From contig JAEERW010000010.1 of the NCBI GenBank assembly GCA_016286055.1, forward strand, positions 124,001-188,000: a stretch of 64,000 nt of DNA, written 5' to 3'. Position 1 is the first letter of the stretch. Each line of letters starts with the position of its first letter. The notes under the pieces are model-generated. The model was not told where the DNA came from. It made no database searches and saw only the letters and a list, made by a program, of their open reading frames with translations. Made by a program: the position numbers and the translations under genes. Source of the stretch: Bacteroidales bacterium. Its GTDB lineage: Bacteria > Bacteroidota > Bacteroidia > Bacteroidales > UBA3824. Below are positions 27,613 through 35,528 of the stretch, in pieces.

Positions 27613-28446
27613 TTAATGGATAAATGATCCTATATTTATCCCCTCCCCCGTTGTAAATACATGAAACCTATCATTTAATCCCGCTTGAAGAATCGTGCAA
27701 GCATCGCGACCCGTGCAGTGACTTGTGTAGAGATGCATTTGGGGATATAAATGATTGATTTGCGAGGCAATATTAACCACATCGTCGGATTCACCGTCTA
27801 AGAGATGCAAGCCACCAACAAATGCCGCTATGTAACTACAATTCATTGCATTGCAACAATTATCGGCAATATTCAAAAGTCCTTGGTGCGAGCATGGTGA
27901 AATAATAGTAAGTCTACCATCCTCAACCACCGACAATGCCAATTCATCATTAGCCGTATAAGGAATCATAGCATCACCCTCCGACACAAAAAGATAACGA
28001 TTGCCATATGGTTTGGGATTGTTGGTATTTTTTGGGAGAATAACGCCTATCTCATTGTTAATAAAATAGTTATCTTTTATCAAAATAAAACGATTGATAT
28101 TGTTTCTGATTAATTCGGCATCGGGCGAAAGCGAATGAAACTTGCCACCTCGATTGCTCCAATAATTGGTATTTGGCAAATAGAGCGACGCAATAATTTT
28201 AGCCTTTTGGTTGATTTCCAAAAACCGTTTCAATCCACCTGTATGGTCGATATGACCGTGCGAAAGAATCAATATATCCACATCATTGATATTGATTCCC
28301 AATTTTTCGGCATTAATGAAAGCCTTTTCCGACAGCCCGGTATCAACAAGTATTTTGTGCGTTTTGGTCTCCACCAACAAACACAACCCATGCTCAGATT
28401 CTAAACCTGAGGTATGACGATTGTCGATGAGGATGGTGATGTGCAT
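27613..28446 (-). CDS. MBL-fold metallo-hydrolase
   Basis: 277 residues from the ATG at 28446 (MHITILIDNR); the longer frame begins with TTG. It has the metallo-beta-lactamase zinc motif SHGHIDHTGG (about 63-72), a later SPCSHQG with the next His, and a further His near HLYTSHCTG. The overall form resembles the 7,8-dihydropterin-6-methyl-4-(beta-D-ribofuranosyl)-aminobenzene-5'-phosphate synthase-like branch of the family found in archaea and bacteria. No signal peptide, so it is cytoplasmic. It follows the GH2 gene closely (28 bases) and may share its transcript. The substrate is unknown. Confidence 0.85.
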   Translation of the reverse strand: MHITILIDNRHTSGLESEHGLCLLVETKTHKILVDTGLSEKAFINAEKLGININDVDILILSHGHIDHTGGLKRFLEINQKAKIIASLYLPNTNYWSNRGGKFHSLSPDAELIRNNINRFILIKDNYFINNEIGVILPKNTNNPKPYGNRYLFVSEGDAMIPYTANDELALSVVEDGRLTIISPCSHQGLLNIADNCCNAMNCSYIAAFVGGLHLLDGESDDVVNIASQINHLYPQMHLYTSHCTGRDACTILQAGLNDRFHVFTTGEGINIGSFIH

Positions 28447-28474
28447 GGGGTTAAATAAAAATTCTAAGTTCAAT

Positions 28475-31051
28475 TTAATCCTCCAACCATCCGTAAACCT
28501 TTACCTCATAGAGTTTTACATTCTTAGGTTTACCAAATTCAAATTTAATGTAACGCATTGTAAGGTCGGTGTGCTCGATGGTGATGCGCTGAGGGGCACG
28601 GTCGTAATGCGCAAGGGGAACGTAGTAGCCGCCATCGTTCGACATTAATATGGTAACATCCTTAATGTCAGCACCTAAAATGGCATCCAACTTTTTAAAC
28701 GAAATGCCGCGTTCGGTGTCGAGAACAAGATGTGACGCAGAATCGGTTTCCAAAGGTTGCCAATATGTGTTTTCGTCGCCGTCGGCAGCAAGGGCTGAGG
28801 CGTGTTTTTTGTCGTTGGACGAGGCAAAGGTGGGATTGTTGGTGCCGAGAATCTGCAAATCTTTGTCGCTCTTGGGTTTACGTGTGGAAACGTATGGACG
28901 GTCGGGAGTTTCGGGCGTTACACCTTTAATATATTGTGTGCCGCCAACGAACTCAAACACGGCTGTGTCGGATTTTAACCCTTCGGAAACAGCCTCAACT
29001 ACGGTTTTGCCAGCATAATACGAACGCATTTCTATGGCGCAAATACCGTCTAAAATGGTGATGTCGGAATTTTGACTAAACTTGATGCTCTTGCCTGTGG
29101 GAAATTCGCCCGGACCTTCCACAATGCGCAACTCCACATCGGGAGAGTTTGAAATTTGGTTTCCGGCAGCATCCACCACCTTTACAAAAATTTGCACATC
29201 ATCGGTGCCGTCGGTTTTTATGCCAGACGTTTTTGAAGCCTCAATTTTAAGAGCATCGGCAACACCCTCGGCGGGCCATTGCGGAGGTTCAACGTCACGA
29301 AAATAATTTTTGTACCAATACCAAGCGCGTTTGGGAATGCGGAAATAATCAATTATACCGGTTTTGCCCAACTGACTTCCAAAAATGCTTCCGTGGTCAA
29401 AACCGCACCAAATCGACTGTCCGCCACGCCATTCCACGCCTTTGTAAGCGTCGTCTTTGAGCAAATCTGCCCAACCTGCATCGTAAACACCTGGACGAAC
29501 GGAAGTGGTTGTGCTATACTCAGATACAAGCGATGGAATACCGGGACGTTGAAAATCGGGAATTGTTGCGCCGTCGCCGTTGTAGCCCACTGCATCGCCG
29601 ATAAGGTCGATACGATCTTCGCCCGTGGGACGTTGTGCGCCACCTATTGCAGCATATCGTGAGGGGTCTAATTCGTGAGTGCGAGCAACCATTTTGGCAA
29701 GGAGTTTCTTAGTGCTTTCGAGAGTTTGACGCTGCGTAAAGAAAACCTCGTTGCACATACTCCACGCAAAAATAGAGGGTTGGTTTCGGTTGATGAGAAT
29801 CATTTCGGAAAGTTGCTGCAAAACGCTCTGTTCAAATTTAGCAGTGTCACAATCTCTTACAGGATAAGCACTTGCATACCAATAGCCGTCTTGCTGATTG
29901 CCGCCTGTTCCCCAGAAAGGTGCTTCTGACCAAAAGAGAATGCCCTGACGCGAACATTCGTCGGCAAACACCGGAGAATGAGGATAATGCGAGCCGCGAA
30001 TCATATTGAATCCCGCCTCCTTAATCAAACGCACATCACGGCGAATGCCCTCTTCGGTAACGGCATCGCACCATCCGGCGTGGTCTTGATGAACGTTTGC
30101 GCCCTGCAAATAAAGGTGTTCGCCATTGAGAAACAGACCCTTATCGGCAGTCCACTCAATATGTCGGAAACCGAGCGGCGAGGTGTAAGTATCCAAAATT
30201 TCGCCACCATTGCTGAGTGTACATTCCACGGTATAAAGATATGGATTGTCGGGCGACCATAGTGTAATATTCTCAATATCAGCGGATTCTATTTGCGCAA
30301 AATCAAATGCGTTTGGCGAAATGCCTTTGTTGGTAGAGGCTATGGCAATAACATTGTTAGCGGTGTCCAAAACCTTTAATTCAACGCCAAAATTGATGCT
30401 TTCCTTTGACTGATTTTCGATTTTGAGATTTGCAAAAATGCGAGCGGATTTAAAATTAGACTCTTTAAGTCCCTGAGTAATAAGTTGTATGCCGCACCAA
30501 GCAAAATGCGAAGGATTCTTTTTCAAAAGTTTTACCGTGCGATAAATGCCGCCGTTGAACTGATGTTCGCCTGCACGTGGAGCCACATCGGGTTTCCAAA
30601 TATTGTTAACACGCACAGCCACAAGGTTTTCGCCTTGATGAGCATTGTCGGAAATATCAATCACAAAACCTGTGTAACCGCCAATATGACTGCCTGTTAG
30701 TTTTCCGTTTACAAAAACCTCAGCCTCTTGAAACACACCGTCGAACTGCAAGAGAATGCGCTTTTCGAGGTCGTCGCTATTAAGATTAATCTTTTTGCGA
30801 TACCAACCATAGCCGGTGTAAAAATCGCGACTCATAAAATAAGGTATTCCAAACGAATGTGGCAAGCCAATAATCTGCCATTCAGAATCGTTGAAATCAG
30901 GATTTTGCGCATCTTGATAATCTCCAAGGGCAAAAGTCCAATTGTTGTTAATGATTTCGGTGTCGGTGGTTAAGGGCTTGTTGCAAGATAATATTGTAAT
31001 TATCAACATCATAAACACCAAGGTGGAAACAAATGTATTTTTTAATTTCAT
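28475..31051 (-). CDS. GH2-family glycoside hydrolase lipoprotein
   Basis: 858 residues from MKLKNTFVSTLVF (31051), giving a lipoprotein signal with lipobox ILSC. Order: GH2 sugar-binding domain (GYGWYRKKINL), Ig-like domain, TIM barrel with the acid/base Glu in MCNEVFF (about 432) and the nucleophile Glu in LVSEYSTTT (about 512), a further beta domain (about 600-720) and a C-terminal F5/8-type discoidin-like module (HASALAADGDENTYWQPL). GH2 includes beta-galactosidases, mannosidases and glucuronidases; the substrate cannot be assigned. It is surface- or periplasm-anchored and neighbours GH127. A good promoter lies at 31083-31112. Confidence 0.9.
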   Translation of the reverse strand: MKLKNTFVSTLVFMMLIITILSCNKPLTTDTEIINNNWTFALGDYQDAQNPDFNDSEWQIIGLPHSFGIPYFMSRDFYTGYGWYRKKINLNSDDLEKRILLQFDGVFQEAEVFVNGKLTGSHIGGYTGFVIDISDNAHQGENLVAVRVNNIWKPDVAPRAGEHQFNGGIYRTVKLLKKNPSHFAWCGIQLITQGLKESNFKSARIFANLKIENQSKESINFGVELKVLDTANNVIAIASTNKGISPNAFDFAQIESADIENITLWSPDNPYLYTVECTLSNGGEILDTYTSPLGFRHIEWTADKGLFLNGEHLYLQGANVHQDHAGWCDAVTEEGIRRDVRLIKEAGFNMIRGSHYPHSPVFADECSRQGILFWSEAPFWGTGGNQQDGYWYASAYPVRDCDTAKFEQSVLQQLSEMILINRNQPSIFAWSMCNEVFFTQRQTLESTKKLLAKMVARTHELDPSRYAAIGGAQRPTGEDRIDLIGDAVGYNGDGATIPDFQRPGIPSLVSEYSTTTSVRPGVYDAGWADLLKDDAYKGVEWRGGQSIWCGFDHGSIFGSQLGKTGIIDYFRIPKRAWYWYKNYFRDVEPPQWPAEGVADALKIEASKTSGIKTDGTDDVQIFVKVVDAAGNQISNSPDVELRIVEGPGEFPTGKSIKFSQNSDITILDGICAIEMRSYYAGKTVVEAVSEGLKSDTAVFEFVGGTQYIKGVTPETPDRPYVSTRKPKSDKDLQILGTNNPTFASSNDKKHASALAADGDENTYWQPLETDSASHLVLDTERGISFKKLDAILGADIKDVTILMSNDGGYYVPLAHYDRAPQRITIEHTDLTMRYIKFEFGKPKNVKLYEVKVYGWLED

Positions 31052-31082
31052 ATTCAAAAATATTTTAGTTATGAGTTTTTCG

Positions 31083-31112
31083 CAAAGATAGCAAAATTTT
31101 ACAAATGGCAAA
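31083..31112 (-). promoter_or_regulatory. Promoter of the GH2 gene, inside the end of the GNAT gene
   Basis: Minus-strand TTTG (31112-31109), 18 bases, TATCTTTG (31090-31083), ahead of the start at 31051. The -33 element lies inside the last codons of the acetyltransferase gene. Confidence 0.75.
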
Positions 31113-31569
31113 CCATACTAAACTCCTCTGTGTTTTCGTCCACAATTTCAAAACCTACTTTTTTGTACATCCTCACGGCGTAATTGGCTTTTTGAACGGC
31201 GAGGGAGGCTTGTTTATAACCCTGATTTTTAAGCAATTGCAGCATACGGCGCATTAATTCTGTGCCGATACCCTGATTGCGAAATTCTTTTAAAAGCGAA
31301 ATGGCAAACGAAGGAGTTTTGTCGTCAACGTGTCCGTAGTCGTTCATAATGCGGGTCCACACTGCGCCCACAACCTTTCCATCCACTTCGGCAACAATAC
31401 AATTATCGGCACGTCCATTGCCAAACCCCTCGTAATAGAGAGCAATTTCAGGACGGAAAATAATATCAAACGGCGGCGGCTCCACTCCCTCAGGAATAAA
31501 AATCGCCTCATAAATAAAGGTCTTTAACAACTCTGTTTCAGATGGTTGCAGGGGTCGATAGGTAAGCAT
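31099..31569 (-). CDS. GNAT-family N-acetyltransferase
   Basis: 156 residues with the acetyl-CoA-binding motif A of the GNAT fold (LKEFRNQGIGTELMRRML, about 92-109), preceded by a beta-strand block (VDGKVVGAVWTRIM). The N-terminus (MLTYRPLQPSETELLKTFI) is the common GNAT opening. The acceptor substrate is unknown. Cytoplasmic. It stands between the Ro60-like gene (48 bases away) and the GH2 gene, on the same strand as both. Confidence 0.88.
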   Translation of the reverse strand: MLTYRPLQPSETELLKTFIYEAIFIPEGVEPPPFDIIFRPEIALYYEGFGNGRADNCIVAEVDGKVVGAVWTRIMNDYGHVDDKTPSFAISLLKEFRNQGIGTELMRRMLQLLKNQGYKQASLAVQKANYAVRMYKKVGFEIVDENTEEFSMVCHL

Positions 31570-31616
31570 AGAGATAAAAATAAACTATGAATTATTTGCC
31601 CACAAAAATAAAAAAA

Positions 31617-33143
31617 TTATTGATATACCTCCACCGCTTTAATCACTTCCACTGCGCTCTCACCATTATCCAATGCCGAAAGAATGTCGAAAACCTTGTC
31701 GCTCCATCCGCCAATGAGATAAACGCCTGAATCTGTAATTTTTAGTGGCGACTGACCATAGCCGACAAGGTCAAAAAAGTAGAGTTTGGCGTTTGGTGCT
31801 ATTTGGCGGTAACGATTCCAAGACCTTTCAATAGAAGTGTTTCCTCCCGTGGAATTCCACAATTGACAATCAGTGAAAAACATCACCTTATCGATAATGA
31901 TTTTATTTTCAACAAGATAATCAATCACTTTGAAACCATTGGTTGAAAATCCAACTCTACTGTTTAATTTGCGCAATTCGGTTGTCGACTGCAAAATATT
32001 GTCGCCGGGCATATTAACCACCTTCCAACGGTCGCCAAAAATTCCCGAAACCACTCTGCGACAGCGACTTTTGAGCAACATCGCCAACATTAGACCTATA
32101 TCGTAACATTCAACGGTGCTGCGTGGACTTATGGGATGGCACATCGAGCCGCTCACATCACACGCCAAAAGTACGCTCGTATCAGCATCAAAACCTTCAA
32201 TGTTGGCGGCGGAATGTTTTACGGCAAGTTCCAATGCCGACATCAAAAACGGCGTGTCGGGCGAGTCGATTTTTGTGAGTTCGCGGTATGCCGAGAGGAA
32301 ACGGAAAGGCAATTGTTTAGACTTTGCCACTTGGTCGGCATCGCTCAAAATCGAAGCCACTATATTGATTTTTTCAGCCGAAACTTTTGATTCAAGAATG
32401 TTCCTGAGATTGCGCAGAAGTGCCATATAGCCAAGCCGTCCGCTGATAATCAACTCCTCCCATTTTTGACGGAAGGCGGCGGATTTCAGTTCGGGTGACT
32501 CAAATTTTTGCTGTCCGAGGGCGGAAAGTTCGGTTTCCCAAGTGTAGGGAGTTTCAAGTTTGCGGTCGGTTATCTTATTGAAAATCAACTGTTGTGCATC
32601 GTCCTTCGCCTTTGGATGAACAAGAAACAATGCATCACGGAGTTTCACTTCGAGATTGTCGCGGTTGTATTTTGCAAACTGATATTCGTCAAAACGGTTG
32701 AACGCCTTTTGCAAACCGTTCTGAATCTGACGCGAAAGTTTTTTGAGTTTTTTCTCGCCGTCCTGAGGGTTGCAAACTTGGTAACACATAAGGAGTTCCA
32801 TAATCTCGTCGGCACGGAGGACGCATTTTTCAACGGTACGCGCCACAAGGTTGTCGCCGTTGTGGACTTTTGCCAAAAGGGTAACGAGCAAAAGAGGTAC
32901 ACTTCTGAGATTCATCTCGTTGCGGGTGTAAACGGCAAGTTTTGCCACAAATTCGGGCGAAACTTTTTTAACCAAATTAAAAATGCGCAACATCCTCTCG
33001 TCGTTTTTTTCATAAAACTTGTTGCTGAGTGTGGAGGTAACCACGGCAGTGTAAAGTTCCATTTCGGGCGACATCACGTATGCTTTTTCGCCCTCGTAGT
33101 TTTTGATTTCGCTCTGTTCGCGCAACATAGAATTAAAACTCAT
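31617..33143 (-). CDS. rsr: Bacterial Ro60 homologue (TROVE-vWA RNA-binding protein)
   Basis: 508 residues. A TROVE/HEAT-like ring domain fills about residues 10-315, with AVYTRNEMNLRSVPLLLVTLLAK (split here as ring helices near 70-92) and MALLRNLRNIL (240-250). A von Willebrand factor A domain follows from about 322, with a complete MIDAS start, D329-x-S331-x-S333 (CDVSGSM). This is the layout of animal Ro60 and Deinococcus Rsr, which bind misfolded or Y RNAs in the ring and work with exoribonucleases in RNA quality control. No signal peptide. The 332 bases directly upstream hold two Y-RNA-like elements on the same strand. The gene symbol follows the Deinococcus name; the neighbours nadE and GNAT give no extra hint. 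RtcB, a frequent partner, is not seen here. Confidence 0.9.
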   Translation of the reverse strand: MSFNSMLREQSEIKNYEGEKAYVMSPEMELYTAVVTSTLSNKFYEKNDERMLRIFNLVKKVSPEFVAKLAVYTRNEMNLRSVPLLLVTLLAKVHNGDNLVARTVEKCVLRADEIMELLMCYQVCNPQDGEKKLKKLSRQIQNGLQKAFNRFDEYQFAKYNRDNLEVKLRDALFLVHPKAKDDAQQLIFNKITDRKLETPYTWETELSALGQQKFESPELKSAAFRQKWEELIISGRLGYMALLRNLRNILESKVSAEKINIVASILSDADQVAKSKQLPFRFLSAYRELTKIDSPDTPFLMSALELAVKHSAANIEGFDADTSVLLACDVSGSMCHPISPRSTVECYDIGLMLAMLLKSRCRRVVSGIFGDRWKVVNMPGDNILQSTTELRKLNSRVGFSTNGFKVIDYLVENKIIIDKVMFFTDCQLWNSTGGNTSIERSWNRYRQIAPNAKLYFFDLVGYGQSPLKITDSGVYLIGGWSDKVFDILSALDNGESAVEVIKAVEVYQ

Positions 33144-33167
33144 CTTCGTAAAGGTTTGAATGTTAAT

Positions 33168-33267
33168 AAAAAAAACGGTGCAACAAGCGCGGAGACCTTA
33201 ACAATTCAGGCGAGCCTTTCGACTCCCTCCTGATCCCAAACGAAGGAATTCTCCACTACGGCAACCG
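33168..33267 (-). ncRNA. Y-RNA-like element B, proximal to the Ro60 gene
   Basis: Minus strand, about 92 nt plus T-run. The ends pair: CGGT (33267-33264) with ACCG (33179-33176) and GC (33262-33261) with GC (33181-33180), leaving a single bulged T at 33263. After an internal loop (CGTA on the 5' side, GCTTGTT on the 3' side) GTGGAGA (33256-33250) pairs with TCTCCGC (33195-33189). The middle contains a hairpin ATTCC/GGGAT and a second one CAGG...CCTG enclosing GAGTCGAAAGGCTC. Eight T follow the stem (33175-33168), like an intrinsic terminator, 24 bases before the Ro60 ATG. The bulged lower stem followed by GUAGUGG resembles metazoan Y RNAs. Expression is not shown. Confidence 0.65.
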
Positions 33268-33276
33268 TTATATTAT

Positions 33277-33356
33277 AAAAGGCAGTGCAACAGGCGCAAA
33301 GAGCGTGAACAGAAGTCTTGACAAACTCGAAGTAACTCTACGCTACGGCAACCGCC
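33277..33356 (-). ncRNA. Y-RNA-like element A, distal to the Ro60 gene
   Basis: Minus strand, about 76 nt plus four T. GGCGGT (33356-33351) pairs with ACTGCC (33286-33281) and GC (33349-33348) with GC (33288-33287), with a bulged T at 33350, the same place as in element B. After an internal loop (CGTA / CTGTT) GCGTAGAG (33343-33336) pairs with CTTTGCGC (33301-33294) over eight positions including two G-T wobbles. It shares the 12-base block CGGTTGCCGTAG and the 3' block GCGCYTGTTGCAC with B, while the loops differ. TTTT (33280-33277) follows. The pattern of conserved paired ends and variable middle is what paralogous Y RNAs show. Confidence 0.65.
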
Positions 33357-33395
33357 TAATTTTTTCAAAGAACAGTTTTCTGTTGTTTGACGCTG

Positions 33396-33437
33396 CAAAG
33401 TTATGGCAAAGATACGAAATCTTTTTGCGTAATGAAA
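33396..33437 (-). promoter_or_regulatory. Likely promoter of the Y-RNA/Ro60 unit
   Basis: Two -7 matches in tandem on the minus strand: TATCTTTG (33414-33407), with TTTC 19 bases upstream (33437-33434), and TAACTTTG (33403-33396). A weaker alternative, TTTG (33399-33396), 22 bases, GTTCTTTG (33373-33366), would place the start within a few bases of element A. No separate promoter is evident between element B and the Ro60 ATG. Confidence 0.55.
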
Positions 33438-33475
33438 AAAATTTTTGAGAAAATTTTAAATTTTACCCAAATGTT

Positions 33476-35359
33476 TTATTTCACCACCTTAGCCTTCAAC
33501 TCCAAATATTTCCTTGTGAAATATGGCTGAATTGCCGATTCGCGGTAGTCGAAACCGTAGGCGCGGCGGGTAACGGCAATGATGGGCGGGGCTTGAATAC
33601 GTTTTGAGATTCCCATACCTTTGAATAATTTGTACCAACGTTCAAGGTCGGCAACAAACGATTTGGCATCGGGAAAATGCTGATGGATAATGTCTTCGGT
33701 AAGGTCGCTGGGGTCGCCGTGGTTGAGGTATGCGGCAAGGTTGCCATCGAGATAATGTTGCAGAATGTCGGCAAGCGGAGCGTGATTCCACCATTGTTGC
33801 CAAGCCTCAAAAAGACGGTCGTGATAAGGATAGATAAGCGGGTCACCCAGACCCTTATCAACAGATTGATTATCTGAAAGTTCGGCAGATGGTTTTAGGG
33901 TCAGCACCTCAGCAGGAACAATCTCGCCATTGCGGTTGATAAATCGGCAAAGGTCGTAGACGGTATGTTTCCAAAGGTCGCCCAAGGCAGCGAGAAAACC
34001 TGCCACATCGCCGTAGAGAGTAGCGTATCCAACGGTTGTTTCGGTTTTGTTGCCGTTGTTGGTAAAAACGCCTCCCCAAGCACTTGAAATGGCAGCCAAA
34101 ACCCTTGCGCCACGGTCGCGGGCTTGAACATTCTCCATATTAAACGATGTTAGGCTAAGGGTTAATTCATCACCGTCGGCATTACGCGAAACAAGTCCAT
34201 TTATCTGACTGTAAGTAAGTTCCGCGCTTTCTTGAATTGGCACAGAGGTATACCAGCAACCCAGATTATTAGCAAGTTTTTCGGCAATTCCGATAGTGGT
34301 TTTTGAGTTGAACCGCGACGGCATATTCACAAGCAAAACATTATCCTTGCCAATTGCCTCCACATAAAGCGCCGCCGCAAGGGTAGAATCCACTCCACCA
34401 GACGCACCAATAACAACGTGCTTTAAACCGCACTGAGCCATATAGTTACGTATACCATAAACAAGCGTATCGTGAATATCTTGAATTTCGGCATTGGGCG
34501 TAAAACCCGTTTGAGTGGTGCAAATAAGTTTTCCGTTGGCATATTCAAAATCTACATCCTCCTCGGCATACATTTTTGAATGGGCAATAATTTCGCCCTC
34601 GGCATTCCACACAGCCGAACTGCCGTCAAAACAGAAAATTGTCTTTCCATTGTTGTGCAAGCCGAGACCGTTGACATAAAACACAGGTTTGCCGAGCGTT
34701 TTGGCGTGAGTCGAAAATTTGCGGTTGCGAATACCGTTTTTACCTGCCGTAAAAGGTGAGTAACTAATGTTAACCAACACATCTGCACCCACTTGACTCA
34801 AAATTTTCAAAGGTTTTAAATCATAATCATCGTCCCAACCGTCTTCGCAAACAGTTACTCCAAACTTTACACCGTTGATTTCTTGCAAAGGAAACATTTG
34901 AACATCCTCGTTAAGTTCAGAAGCCCTTGCTGTGGCGGTAAGGTTGTCAAAAAAATGCCTTGGTTCTTCAAATTCGCGATAATTGGGCAAGAGTGTTTTA
35001 ATGCGGTATTCGGTTTTGCCATTGGTAGCAATGCAGGCAACGTTCATTTTTGCCTTTCTGCCGTCGTAACCCTTGTGAGGAGCGCCAAAAACGCTCTCAA
35101 AAAACGCCACAGTTCCAAAAATGAGCGAAAAATTCTCGTCGGCTTCTTTGGCAAGCAGATTGGCGTAATACTCGCAGTCGTCGATAAAATCGTTCTCTTC
35201 CCACTTGTCGCCGATAAGGTAGCCGGGAATCGCCATCTCGGGGAGAATCAATAAGTTAACGCCGCTATTTTTGGCACGTTTGGCAGCAGCAGCGCATTTA
35301 TCATAGTTTTTTGCCGGATTTCCCGGTTCAATGGTTATTTGCGAATATCGTATTTTCAT
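33476..35359 (-). CDS. nadE: Glutamine-dependent NAD(+) synthetase
   Basis: 627 residues; two domains. The N-terminal nitrilase-type glutaminase (about 1-270) has the Glu-Lys-Cys triad in LPEMAIPG, KTLLPNYREFEE and VTVCEDGWDDD. The C-terminal synthetase has the ATP-pyrophosphatase loop GASGGVDSTLAAA (about 313-325). It makes NAD from deamido-NAD, ATP and glutamine in the cytoplasm. The gene has its own promoter at 35380-35410 and is upstream of the Y-RNA/Ro60 unit on the same strand. Confidence 0.97.
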   Translation of the reverse strand: MKIRYSQITIEPGNPAKNYDKCAAAAKRAKNSGVNLLILPEMAIPGYLIGDKWEENDFIDDCEYYANLLAKEADENFSLIFGTVAFFESVFGAPHKGYDGRKAKMNVACIATNGKTEYRIKTLLPNYREFEEPRHFFDNLTATARASELNEDVQMFPLQEINGVKFGVTVCEDGWDDDYDLKPLKILSQVGADVLVNISYSPFTAGKNGIRNRKFSTHAKTLGKPVFYVNGLGLHNNGKTIFCFDGSSAVWNAEGEIIAHSKMYAEEDVDFEYANGKLICTTQTGFTPNAEIQDIHDTLVYGIRNYMAQCGLKHVVIGASGGVDSTLAAALYVEAIGKDNVLLVNMPSRFNSKTTIGIAEKLANNLGCWYTSVPIQESAELTYSQINGLVSRNADGDELTLSLTSFNMENVQARDRGARVLAAISSAWGGVFTNNGNKTETTVGYATLYGDVAGFLAALGDLWKHTVYDLCRFINRNGEIVPAEVLTLKPSAELSDNQSVDKGLGDPLIYPYHDRLFEAWQQWWNHAPLADILQHYLDGNLAAYLNHGDPSDLTEDIIHQHFPDAKSFVADLERWYKLFKGMGISKRIQAPPIIAVTRRAYGFDYRESAIQPYFTRKYLELKAKVVK

Positions 35360-35379
35360 AACTGAGAGTTTTTAATTAG

Positions 35380-35410
35380 CAAAAATAGAGGATTTTTAAG
35401 AAAAGTGCAA
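35380..35410 (-). promoter_or_regulatory. nadE promoter
   Basis: Minus-strand TTG (35410-35408), 20 bases, TATTTTTG (35387-35380), about 20 bases before the nadE ATG. Confidence 0.75.
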
Positions 35411-35528
35411 TAAGTTTTTTACTAAAAGTCAATATTTCAGAAATTCAATTACAATATTGATAATATCAAATTAAACCACTCGTGTAATTGATAGTCAAAA
35501 TAAGCGAAAAGACAATAAATGACACATT

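Noticed and set aside
31099-31111. Overlap of the GH2 and GNAT genes
   Set aside because: It exists only with the longer GH2 frame; the lipoprotein start at 31051 removes it and the shared stretch is the GH2 promoter.
22949-31111. Polysaccharide utilisation locus
   Set aside because: GH127 and GH2 genes are present but there is no SusC/SusD pair or regulator, and promoters and terminators split the region.
33144-33475. Gap before the Ro60 gene as a decayed gene
   Set aside because: Neither strand has a sustained open frame, and the paired blocks shared by two elements explain the sequence better.
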